Assembly (NCBI GenBank): GCA_003522945.1
Contig: DPHR01000086.1
Coordinates: 435 to 7,939 of the forward strand
DNA length: 7,505 nt
Reading direction: 5' to 3'
Origin: Clostridiales bacterium
GTDB taxonomy: Bacteria > Bacillota > Clostridia > Oscillospirales > Oscillospiraceae
Shown here: in pieces, positions 1-6,235 of the stretch
Layout: every line of letters begins with the position of its first letter
Numbering within the stretch: the stretch's first letter is position 1
Translations under genes and position numbers: made by a program
The notes under the pieces: generated by a model
What the model was told of the DNA's origin: nothing
Database searches by the model: none
The model's input: only the letters and a program-made list of their open reading frames with translations

Positions 1-1420
1 CCTCCTGCGCGATCGTCGTTTTGCCGGAGCCGGAAAGCCCGGTCATCCATACGACGAGCCCGCGCCGCCCGGTGAGCTGCTCGCGCTCGGCGCCGGTCAT
101 GGCCTCGGCCGACCAGCGGATGTTGCGCTTATCGTAATCCTCGGAGAGCAGCGCCTCAGTGACGATGCCGCCGCCCGCGATCTCGTAATCGTCCACGATG
201 ACGAACCGGCGCGTGCCGTCGCAGCCGGAGTCGGCGGTGTCGAACGCCGTCGGACGGTCGAGCCGGAGGATCACCTCGGCGACTTCGTTTTTCTGCACCT
301 CGCTGCGCTCCAGACTGTCCAGCTCCGAGGCGTCTACGACGCGGAGAATGCTCTCGAGCCGCGCTTCCACCTTGGCGGTGCCGCACTTGAAGAAATAGCG
401 CTTGCCGGGGCGCAGCGGCTCCTTGCCGAGCCAGAACACGTTGGCGCGCAGCCGCACGCCGACGAAAGGCGCTTCTTCGCTCTCTAAGCACGCGATCTCG
501 CCGCGGCGGACGAAGATCTGCTCGGTCATCGTAAAGCCGGCGGCGTCCCCGGCAATGAATTTCTCCGGCGTAGGCGCGGAAAATACCTCGAGCGAGGCGA
601 CCGTCGTTTTCTTCCCGGAGGGGTAGAATACGATCTTATCGCCCGCGCGGAGACTTCCGGCCTCGAGCGTTCCGGCCACGATGCGGCGCTCGTCGCCGCC
701 CTCGGTGAATTTATAAACGCCCTGCACCGGCATGCGCAGCGGGCGGTTTTCCGGGCTCGGCACGGGGACAAAAGCGTCCATCTGCTCGAGCACCGTGGGG
801 CCAAAGTACCACGGCGTGCGCTCGCTGCGGATGGCGATGTTGTCACCCTCCATGCCGCTCACGGGGATGAACGCCGCGGGCGAGATGTTGATTTTGGCGA
901 GAAATTCGGTGAATTCCGTGACGATGGAGCGGTAGACCTCCTCGGAATAGCCGACGAGATCCATTTTGTTCACGAGCACCGCCACCTGGCGGATGCCGAG
1001 CATGGAGAGAAAGTACCCGTGACGGCGGGTGTTTTCCTCCACGCCGCGCGCGGCGTCGATCACCATGAGCGCGGCCTCGGCGCGGGAAGCGCCGGTGACC
1101 ATGTTTTTGAGAAATTCAATGTGGCCGGGCGCGTCGATGATGATGTACCGGCGCTTGTCAGACTTGAAGAAGCAGCGCGCCGTGTCGATCGTGATGCCCT
1201 GATCCTGCTCGTTGTGCAGCGCGTCGAGCAGGAAGGCGTACTCGAACGGCTTCGAGTTGCGGCGGCAGTTTTCCCGGATGGATTCGAGCTTGCCCTTCGG
1301 CAGCGCTCCGGCGTCGGCGAGGAGACGGCCGATCACGGTGGATTTGCCGTGATCGACGTGGCCGACGGTGACGATATTCAAAAGCTCCTCGTTTTCCCAG
1401 ACGTTTCTTGTTTCTTCCAT
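1..1420 (-). CDS. cysNC: Bifunctional CysN/CysC: ATP sulfurylase GTPase subunit fused to APS kinase (C-terminus beyond window)
   Basis: 473 codons are visible, open at the left edge. The CysN part is the GTPase that drives sulfate adenylylation together with CysD. It shows G1 GHVDHGKS (residues 20-27), G3 DAPGH (96-100) and G4 NKMD (151-154), followed by EF-Tu-like beta-barrel domains to about residue 430. Around residue 440 a second enzyme begins: its P-loop GLSGSGKTT (461-469) is the signature of APS kinase, which phosphorylates APS to PAPS. The fusion is therefore CysN-CysC; only the first 20 or so residues of the kinase P-loop region are in the window. The ATG overlaps the cysD stop by one base (TAATG), with GGGGAGG about 9 nt upstream, so translation is probably coupled. 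The seen sequence has no frameshift. The CysN and CysC assignment is firm; that the kinase domain is complete cannot be seen. Confidence 0.95.
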   Translation of the reverse strand, partial: MEETRNVWENEELLNIVTVGHVDHGKSTVIGRLLADAGALPKGKLESIRENCRRNSKPFEYAFLLDALHNEQDQGITIDTARCFFKSDKRRYIIIDAPGHIEFLKNMVTGASRAEAALMVIDAARGVEENTRRHGYFLSMLGIRQVAVLVNKMDLVGYSEEVYRSIVTEFTEFLAKINISPAAFIPVSGMEGDNIAIRSERTPWYFGPTVLEQMDAFVPVPSPENRPLRMPVQGVYKFTEGGDERRIVAGTLEAGSLRAGDKIVFYPSGKKTTVASLEVFSAPTPEKFIAGDAAGFTMTEQIFVRRGEIACLESEEAPFVGVRLRANVFWLGKEPLRPGKRYFFKCGTAKVEARLESILRVVDASELDSLERSEVQKNEVAEVILRLDRPTAFDTADSGCDGTRRFVIVDDYEIAGGGIVTEALLSEDYDKRNIRWSAEAMTGAEREQLTGRRGLVVWMTGLSGSGKTTIAQE

Positions 1421-2304
1421 TACATGTACCCTCCCCGGCGAAGCGTTTCGAGCCCGCCGCCGTCCTCGGCGTCCTGGGCGCGGCCGCTGCGCTCGGCAAT
1501 GTTGGAAAGAGCGCCGGTGCGCAGCTCCTCAATGATCTCGTGAACGTTCCGGCTCTCGGACCGGATCGGCTTTGTGCACGGCGCGCAGCCGAGCGAGCGG
1601 TAGCGCGTGCCGTCGCCCTGGTTATAGTAGAGCGACACGGTGGGGATGTTCTCGCGCTCGATGTATTCCCATACATTCAGCTCCGTCCAGTCGAGCAGGG
1701 GATGGATGCGCACATGCGTGCCGGGGGCAAAGTCGGTTTTGAACTGGTTCCAGAACTCGGGCGGCTGGTCGTCCAGATCCCAGTCGTTGTGCTTGTCGCG
1801 CGGGGAGAAATAGCGCTCCTTGCTGCGCGAGCCCTCTTCATCGGCGCGCGCGCCGACGATGACGCCGGTGTAGGCGTCGGTGTTCGTGTCGCGCTCGTAT
1901 TTCCCGGTCTGAAGATTGAGCCGGTAGCGCGGCCAGGTGCCGTCGAGCGTGTGGGTGAGCGCCTCGGTTTTGAGCCGGCGGCAGCACTCGACGCGAGAGC
2001 ACTTCCCGTCCGGGAACGTTTCGTGGTTTTCAAGCGCTTCGCGGTTCTCACCGTAGACCATGTAAAGACCGTACTCCATGGCAAGCTTGTCGCGGTACTC
2101 GATCATTTCGGGAATTTTATAATGTGTGTCGATGTGGACGAGCGGGAAGGGGACGTGGCCGTAAAACGCCTTGCGCGCGAGCCAGAGAAGGACCGTGGAG
2201 TCCTTGCCGATGCTCCAGAGCATGCAGAGATTGCCGAACGCGGCGTAGGCCTCGCGCAGGATGTGCACGCTTTTGCTTTCCAGTTTATCGAGATGATCTC
2301 TCAT
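1420..2304 (-). CDS. cysD: Sulfate adenylyltransferase subunit 2 (CysD)
   Basis: 294 residues, close to the usual 300 of the family. CysD is the catalytic small subunit of heterodimeric ATP sulfurylase, making APS and pyrophosphate from ATP and sulfate. The PP-loop motif SIGKDS is at residues 31-36, and the family-typical block GARADEEGSRSKERYFSPRD follows near the middle of the protein. The C-terminal part carries LGCAPCTKP and ends in a GGY-type tail (RRGGYM), a variant of the usual arginine/glycine end. The ATG overlaps the stop of the sulfotransferase gene by four bases (ATGA), with GAGGAAG just upstream as ribosome binding site. The next gene, cysNC, starts in its stop codon. The subunit partner is thus encoded directly downstream, as in standard cysDN operons. 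Confidence 0.96.
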   Translation of the reverse strand: MRDHLDKLESKSVHILREAYAAFGNLCMLWSIGKDSTVLLWLARKAFYGHVPFPLVHIDTHYKIPEMIEYRDKLAMEYGLYMVYGENREALENHETFPDGKCSRVECCRRLKTEALTHTLDGTWPRYRLNLQTGKYERDTNTDAYTGVIVGARADEEGSRSKERYFSPRDKHNDWDLDDQPPEFWNQFKTDFAPGTHVRIHPLLDWTELNVWEYIERENIPTVSLYYNQGDGTRYRSLGCAPCTKPIRSESRNVHEIIEELRTGALSNIAERSGRAQDAEDGGGLETLRRGGYM

Positions 2305-3425
2305 TCTTCCTCAACCTCCCGCATTTCGTAGCCGTAGTGTTCCATGTAGAAGCCCAGCTTCGCGTTGATCTTGCGCACGAGCCGGGGCGAAATGTCGAAT
2401 TTATTCTTCTGGTATCCGCGCTGCGAATCGACATACGCCTGAAAGCGCGGCGCGGCTGCCTCAAAGCCGGAGAGCTCCAGACGCCGGTAAATATCGCGCA
2501 GCGTATCGACCGGGGCGCGGCAGAAATCGGTGTATGCGATGTCCACGTACCGGTTCTTCGGGAAAAAGCCCTCAAGCTCGAAAAGCTCGCGGTACATGCG
2601 CTCGAAAATATCGATGACCGTGTTCTCGATGAGCTCGTCGATGTTATCCGGCTCTTCGGTCAGCCGGAGCGAGTCCATCTCGGTGCGGAACATGTGGATC
2701 GTGGAGCGGACGGTCTTGTAGGGGTCGCGGTGGATGTTGATGAACCGCGCGTCCGGATACATGCCCCACAGCTCGCGGATGCGCGCGGTGTTGTCCGGGC
2801 TTTTGAGAATGAGCTGCTTGCCCTTTTTGATGTAGGTGAGCTTGCGGACGGCGTAATCGTAGCTGCGCTCCCATTTGCGCAGTTCCTCCACGGGAAGGTC
2901 GCTCACGAACGCGCCTTCGATGTACTTTTTATAATTTTCCGGGAACGCGATCATGTGGATGATCGAATACGGCGAGATCGTCAGCACGCCGAACGTCTCC
3001 TCCATCGGGAGATCGAGCGAGTACTGCACGTTATCCTGCGGGCGGCCGTTCCGGATGCCCTTTTCGATCGGCGGCTGGATGAGCCGGCCGAGCAGCAGCG
3101 AGTAGGGCAGGCCGATCGTGTTTACGGGATCGAACCAGCCGAACTGCTCGTCGCGCGAGAGGACGTTCTGCAGATACGTTGTGCCGCTGCGCCAGTGGCC
3201 GAGAATAAAGATCGGGTCCTTTTCGATCTTCGTTTCACGGATGCGCTTGCGGTAAATGAGCGATTCCGCCGCCGCCGCGGGCGCGAGCGCGAGCGCCGTT
3301 GCGGAAATGTACAGCGCCTGCGGCAGCCGGTCGCGGGCGATATGGAAGTGGTTCTCTTCCAGCAGATGCACCCAGTTGTCCAGCCGGCAGGTCAGAAGAA
3401 AGTGTCCGGGATTGATAGCTTTCAC
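2301..3425 (-). CDS. PAPS-dependent sulfotransferase (Sulfotransfer_3-like)
   Basis: 374 residues; would transfer the sulfo group from PAPS to a hydroxyl or amine acceptor. The 5'-phosphosulfate loop GHWRSGTT is at residues 76-83, preceded by a hydrophobic strand (IFIL). The region LILKSPDNTARI (205-216) and the 3'-phosphate site INIHRDPYKTVRS (about 229-241) are both present and in the expected order. The C-terminal GYQKNKFDIS block is typical of the bacterial group that carries LK(N/S)P-x-NTARI. No signal peptide or clear membrane helix is seen, although residues 36-54 are Ala/Leu rich. It is first in the operon with cysD and cysNC, so its donor is made by the genes behind it. The family includes gut bacterial sterol/steroid sulfotransferases, but the acceptor here cannot be read from sequence. 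Confidence 0.9.
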   Translation of the reverse strand: MKAINPGHFLLTCRLDNWVHLLEENHFHIARDRLPQALYISATALALAPAAAAESLIYRKRIRETKIEKDPIFILGHWRSGTTYLQNVLSRDEQFGWFDPVNTIGLPYSLLLGRLIQPPIEKGIRNGRPQDNVQYSLDLPMEETFGVLTISPYSIIHMIAFPENYKKYIEGAFVSDLPVEELRKWERSYDYAVRKLTYIKKGKQLILKSPDNTARIRELWGMYPDARFINIHRDPYKTVRSTIHMFRTEMDSLRLTEEPDNIDELIENTVIDIFERMYRELFELEGFFPKNRYVDIAYTDFCRAPVDTLRDIYRRLELSGFEAAAPRFQAYVDSQRGYQKNKFDISPRLVRKINAKLGFYMEHYGYEMREVEEE

Positions 3426-3439
3426 GGTGTTGCCTCGCT
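3423..3439 (-). promoter_or_regulatory. RBS and GTG start of the sulfotransferase gene
   Basis: On the minus strand AGCGAGG (3439-3433) lies 7 nt before a GTG codon (3425-3423). No in-frame ATG with a comparable ribosome binding site lies nearby, and the protein begins sensibly with MKAINPGHF. GTG is therefore preferred as the start. Confidence 0.6.
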
Positions 3440-3463
3440 AACATATAAAAATCTGGATATTAA

Positions 3464-3509
3464 CATAGCAGGGGAATGTGAACTTAACGTTAAACATTCC
3501 CCTGCTATG
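3464..3509 (-). terminator. Perfect 16-bp inverted repeat between the kinase and sulfotransferase genes; terminator or attenuator
   Basis: The arm CATAGCAGGGGAATGT (3464-3479) is the exact reverse complement of 3494-3509. The 14-nt loop contains the palindrome TTAACGTTAA (3484-3493). It begins 8 bp after the kinase stop codon, as a terminator would. On the minus strand, however, the stem is followed by TTAATATCC, not a clean U run; a T5 stretch occurs only about 11 nt later. On the plus strand there is no T run at all. It may be a weak intrinsic terminator, a processing or stability hairpin in the sulfotransferase leader, or a protein binding site. No convincing -35/-10 pair for the sulfotransferase operon was found in 3426-3517. 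Confidence 0.55.
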
Positions 3510-3517
3510 GAGTCTCT

Positions 3518-4573
3518 TTACATGAATTTTGCGGCCTTTGCCGGCAGCGCGACGCTGAAGCGGCTGCCCTCTCCGGGACGGCTCTCCGCGGAGATCGTTC
3601 CGCCGTGCTGCTCCACGATGCGCTTGCAGAGCGTGAGACCCAGTCCGCAGCCGTCGGCGCGGCGGTCGGTCTCGCCCTGATAGAACTGCTCAAAAATGCG
3701 CGGGAGCGTTTCCGCGTCCATGCCGCAGCCGGTGTCCCACACCGTCACGGTGACGGTATCCGCTGCGGCGGCAAGACAGATGCCGATGCGCCCGCCGGGG
3801 GGCGTGAACTTCACGGCGTTTTCCAGCAGATTCACCCATACCTGATAGAGAAGCTCGCTGTCGCCGACGTAGTCGAGATCCGGGATGTCGGCGGAGACGG
3901 AAAGCCCGGCCTCCGTCCAGCGCGGCTCGAGCTGCAGCACGGCGCGCCGGAGCTGCTCGCCGAGCGGGAAGATCTCCGCCTTTCGATGGATCTCCCGGTG
4001 GTCGATGCGCGAGAGACGCAGCATGTCATCGATGAGCCCGACGAGCCGGTCGGATTCCTGCGCGATGTATTGGCTGTACTCGCGCTCCTCGGTCTCGGAA
4101 AGACCGCCTTCGGCGAGAAGCTGGGCATAGCCGTTGAGAATGGAGAGCGGCGTTTTGAGCTGGTGGGATACGCTCGAAATGAAGTCCTTGCGCAGATATT
4201 CGTTGGAGCGGAGCTCCGCCGTCATAAGATTGAAGTTGCGCTCAAGCTCGCCGAATTCCTCCACGCGGTCACGCTCCGGCACGGTGACGTCGTAATTGCC
4301 CCCGGCGATCTCGCGCGCGGCGCGGGAGAGCTCGCGGATGGGATTCGTCGTCGAGCGGGATGTGACCGTGATGAGCACCGCCACGGCCGCCACGGCGACG
4401 AGCAGAAGCAGTATGTCCTTGGCGGCGTAGCCGAAAACAAGATAGCGCATGTTGTCGCGCTGCTGGAAGATGATGCCGTTTCGCACGAGCGCGCCGAAGG
4501 TGAGAGAGAAAAGCGACGTGACGATCACGAGGATCAGCAGCAGGATCGTCAGCCGCGAGCGGACGCGCCTCAT
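3518..4573 (-). CDS. Two-component sensor histidine kinase
   Basis: 351 residues, membrane-bound. Two hydrophobic helices (about 9-30 and 53-71) flank a sensor loop of only some 20 residues. With so small an external part the signal may be sensed in or at the membrane. A HAMP domain (about 72-125, with NPIRELSRAAREIAGG) follows, then HisKA with the phospho-accepting His137 in SSVSHQLKTPLS. The HATPase domain has its N box NLLEN (248-252), G1 DTGCGM (from 279) and G2 GCGLGL (307-312). All catalytic motifs are intact. The ATG overlaps the response regulator stop by four bases (ATGA), so the two are co-translated from one operon. The stimulus is unknown; placement next to the sulfonation operon is suggestive only. 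Confidence 0.95.
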   Translation of the reverse strand: MRRVRSRLTILLLILVIVTSLFSLTFGALVRNGIIFQQRDNMRYLVFGYAAKDILLLLVAVAAVAVLITVTSRSTTNPIRELSRAAREIAGGNYDVTVPERDRVEEFGELERNFNLMTAELRSNEYLRKDFISSVSHQLKTPLSILNGYAQLLAEGGLSETEEREYSQYIAQESDRLVGLIDDMLRLSRIDHREIHRKAEIFPLGEQLRRAVLQLEPRWTEAGLSVSADIPDLDYVGDSELLYQVWVNLLENAVKFTPPGGRIGICLAAAADTVTVTVWDTGCGMDAETLPRIFEQFYQGETDRRADGCGLGLTLCKRIVEQHGGTISAESRPGEGSRFSVALPAKAAKFM

Positions 4574-5241
4574 CGGATCACCGCCCGGTAGCCGAGACCG
4601 CGGACGGTCTGGATCTCAAAATCCGGCACGCCGGCGAGCTTTTCGCGCAGACGGCGGATGTGCGTGTCCACGGTGCGCGGGTCAGACTCGCTGTCGTACC
4701 CCCAGAGCTCATCCATGAGCATCTGGCGCGTGAAGATCTTCGTGGGCGCGGCGAGCAGCGTTTGCAGCAGCGCAAACTCCCGCGGGCGCAGCTCGTAGGA
4801 GAACCCCTCGCCGGTGACGAGCAGCGTGTCGGCGTGCAGCGTGCACCCGCCCACGGCGATCTCGCCGGAGTGCTGGATGCCGCAGCGGCGCAGCAGCGCC
4901 CCCACGCGCAGCAGCAGTTCCTCAAAATTCACGGGCTTTGTGAGATAGTCGTCCGCCCCGGCGTGAAAGCCGGTGCGCATATCGTCAAAGGAGTCCTTTA
5001 CCGTTACCATCAGCACCGGCGTCGTGTCGCCCGCTTCGCGCAGCTCGCGGATGAGCCCGTAGCCGTCGAGCCGGGGCATCATCACGTCGGTGATGATGAG
5101 ATGCACGCGGCTGTGCTCCAAAAGATCGAGCGCCGCCTGCCCGTCGGCGGCCTCCGATACCTCATATCCGGCGCGGCGGAGATGGATGCCGATCAGCCGC
5201 CGAAGCCCGGCGTTGTCTTCAACGACGAGAATGTTCGTCAT
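4570..5241 (-). CDS. OmpR/PhoB-family response regulator
   Basis: 223 residues from ATG at 5241. The receiver domain (1-120) has acidic D9, phospho-acceptor D52 (in IITDVMMPRLDG), T80 and K102 (TKP). The C-terminal winged helix (about 125-222) has RPREFALLQTLL, the recognition-helix segment DPRTVDTHIRRLREKL and the terminal VRGLGYR strand. It would be phosphorylated by the kinase encoded directly downstream and bind DNA, usually at direct repeats. The frame stays open upstream to 5496, but that stretch has no receiver homology, crosses the promoter, and is rejected. MTNILVVEDN is the classical start, although its SD (AGGCAGGG) is modest. Target genes are not evident; the sulfotransferase operon and the gene's own promoter are candidates. 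Confidence 0.95.
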   Translation of the reverse strand: MTNILVVEDNAGLRRLIGIHLRRAGYEVSEAADGQAALDLLEHSRVHLIITDVMMPRLDGYGLIRELREAGDTTPVLMVTVKDSFDDMRTGFHAGADDYLTKPVNFEELLLRVGALLRRCGIQHSGEIAVGGCTLHADTLLVTGEGFSYELRPREFALLQTLLAAPTKIFTRQMLMDELWGYDSESDPRTVDTHIRRLREKLAGVPDFEIQTVRGLGYRAVIR

Positions 5242-5277
5242 GCTTTGCCCTGCCTTTCGGGGAGAAGATACACTATA

Positions 5278-5306
5278 ATAATAAAGCGCGGAAAAAACGC
5301 TGTCAA
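5278..5306 (-). promoter_or_regulatory. Sigma-70/SigA-type promoter of the two-component operon
   Basis: On the minus strand TTGACA (5306-5301) is followed after exactly 17 bp by TATTAT (5283-5278). The -35 is perfect and the -10 is one base from consensus. Transcription would start near 5271, giving a leader of about 30 nt before the response regulator ATG at 5241. The region just upstream (5307-5360) is AT-rich and could hold operator sites. Confidence 0.8.
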
Positions 5307-5354
5307 GCTCCGGCGCACGGCGGGAAAGTTCACAAAACATTAATAAAGAAATGG

Positions 5355-5383
5355 TTGCGTTATTTGACGAAACGTGGTAGTAT
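5355..5383 (+). promoter_or_regulatory. Possible plus-strand promoter
   Basis: TTGCGT (5355-5360) and TAGTAT (5378-5383) are separated by 17 bp in an AT-rich context. Both boxes differ from consensus, so the call is tentative. A transcript from here would begin near 5390 and cover the small reading frame and the hairpin at 5540-5578. Confidence 0.35.
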
Positions 5384-5411
5384 ATGAACCGAAAAGGGCG
5401 AACCGATAAAA

Positions 5412-5543
5412 ATGTGTTTGTTATTAGAACATGATGGGGATTGTGTTCAATTACAAATGCTCTGGTGGAAACTTCGCAAGAAACCGCCTGTTTCATGTTT
5501 CTCTTTTTCTTCTTCTCTTTCTCCTCTTTTTTACAAAGGATAA
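5412..5543 (+). CDS. Possible 43-codon leader peptide (weak)
   Basis: ATG at 5412 opens a frame of 43 residues ending with TAA at 5541-5543. It starts MCLLLEHDGDCVQLQMLWWK, and the second half is serine rich (SCFSFSSSLSP) because the DNA there is a pyrimidine tract of TCT codons. The stop codon sits in the left arm of the hairpin at 5540-5578, as in attenuators. Against it: the only SD-like sequence (AAGGGCG) is too far upstream, about 11 nt before the ATG, and the Ser codons may be a by-product of the tract. Translation is unproven. Confidence 0.15.
   Translation: MCLLLEHDGDCVQLQMLWWKLRKKPPVSCFSFSSSLSPLFYKG
5498..5532 (+). repeat. 35-nt uninterrupted pyrimidine tract
   Basis: Positions 5498-5532 are only T and C, a run of TCT/TTC-type units ending in T6. 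Nothing comparable is seen elsewhere in the window. In RNA it would be an unstructured U/C-rich stretch ahead of the hairpin, a possible binding site for Rho or another RNA-binding protein. It could also pair with purine-rich sequences such as ribosome binding sites. Confidence 0.7.
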
Positions 5544-5578
5544 GCCGTTGGATATCGGATCGATGTCCAGCGGCTTAT
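5540..5578 (+). terminator. 18-bp hairpin with U-rich tail; candidate intrinsic terminator or attenuator
   Basis: The left arm (5540-5557) pairs along its full length with 5561-5578, with two G-U wobbles if read as plus-strand RNA; the loop is GAT. Its lower part ATAAGCCG/CGGCTTAT is flanked by TCTTTC on the 3' side, a moderately U-rich tail. It lies 82 bp before the methyltransferase start and downstream of the putative promoter at 5355. It could end a short RNA or control read-through into the gene. The minus strand has no U run after the stem. Confidence 0.55.
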
Positions 5579-5625
5579 TCTTTCATACGCAGCAACTTTC
5601 TCTCGCCAAACGAGAAATTATATTG

Positions 5626-5652
5626 TATAATAACCCGTTATCACACAGGAGG
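5626..5652 (+). promoter_or_regulatory. -10 box and strong RBS of the methyltransferase gene
   Basis: A perfect TATAAT is at 5626-5631, with no good -35 at 16-18 bp (TCGCCA at 17). A small inverted repeat, TCTCG-CCAAA-CGAGA (5601-5615), lies just upstream where a -35 or operator would be. AGGAGG at 5647-5652 is 7 nt before the ATG at 5660 and settles the start codon. This gives a second, hairpin-independent route to transcription with a leader of about 22 nt. Confidence 0.5.
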
Positions 5653-5659
5653 ACAGACG

Positions 5660-6235
5660 ATGGAAAGACCGTTTGCAAGCGTTACCGTCACGGAAAAGGC
5701 CGCGCGCGCTCTGCGCGGCGGGCACCCCTGGGTGTTCGCCGGGGAGGTGCTCACGAAAGAAAGCCCCTGCCCGGACGGGGAGATCGTGGACGTATATACC
5801 GAAAAGGGCCGCTGGCAGGGCGCGGGGTTTTATAACGGCCGCTCGCTCATCCGTGTGCGCATTCTCTCGCGCAACACGAACGACAAAATGGACGAGGCGT
5901 TTTTCCGCCGCCGTATCCGGTATGCGCTCGCCTACCGGCAGCAGGTCATGGGCGATGACTTTGCCGCCTGCCGCCTCATCTTCGGCGAGGCGGACGGCTT
6001 CCCCGGCTGGACGGTGGACCGCTACGGCGACGTGCTCGTGAGCGAGGTGCTCTCGCTCGGCGTCGAGCGGCGGCGCGCGATGCTCTATGCGCTGCTGCGC
6101 GAGGAGCTCGCGGCGCTCGGCGTGAACGTATCGTGCATCTACGAGCGCAACGAATCGCTCATCCGCGAAAAGGAGGGCATGACCTGCGGCAAGGGGCCGT
6201 ATGCCGCGCCCGGTCTGGAGACAAACCTGGAATAA
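5660..6235 (+). pseudogene. Truncated RlmI-type 23S rRNA (cytosine-5) methyltransferase, N-terminal half only
   Basis: 191 codons from ATG 5660 to TAA 6233. The N-terminal PUA domain (about 4-75) has RGGHPWVFAGEV, the family pattern of HPW-[VI]-F-x-G. The following middle domain has RLIFGEADGFPGWTVDRYGD (about 108-127) and IYERNESLIREKEGM, matching the RlmI blocks before the Rossmann fold. Full members are about 390-400 residues; the whole SAM-binding and catalytic half is missing, so it should not methylate rRNA. Similarity fades after GKGP and the frame ends in GLETNLE at a TAATAG double stop. The break is therefore between about 6205 and 6240. The frame stays open upstream to 5441, but the AGGAGG and domain start favour 5660. 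Promoter and RBS still look intact. The cause may be insertion of a foreign element or an assembly join. Confidence 0.8.

Larger units (their letters stand above)
5242..5659. other. 418-bp intergenic region between the divergent two-component and methyltransferase genes
   Basis: It is distinctly AT-rich against its GC-rich flanks. In order it holds the minus-strand promoter of the two-component operon, a possible plus-strand promoter, a small reading frame, a 35-nt pyrimidine tract, an 18-bp hairpin, and a second -10 box plus strong RBS for the methyltransferase gene. Plus-strand elements from about 5390 to 5585 form a promoter-to-hairpin unit of roughly 190 nt. This could be a regulated leader or a separate small RNA. 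No known riboswitch or T-box consensus was recognised. Confidence 0.6.

Noticed and set aside
1408..4591. Long plus-strand open frames (1408-2331, 2124-3680, 3605-4591) opposite cysD, the sulfotransferase and the kinase
   Set aside because: They are antisense mirrors produced by GC-rich codon bias; their translations show no family motifs and they overlap genes with clear motifs.
3477..5334. Shared 9-mer AAGTTCACA at 3477-3485 (minus) and 5326-5334 (plus) as a response regulator site
   Set aside because: A single 9-mer shared between two AT-rich intergenic stretches is not rare by chance, and no second half-site in a direct repeat was seen at either place.
5242..5496. Response regulator starting at 5496 with an 85-residue N-terminal extension
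   Set aside because: The extension crosses a near-consensus promoter and has no domain similarity; receiver domains start as MTNILVVEDN does at 5241.
5441..5659. Methyltransferase protein starting at 5441
   Set aside because: The extra residues are translated from the pyrimidine tract and hairpin; AGGAGG 7 nt before ATG 5660 and the PUA start fix the shorter form.
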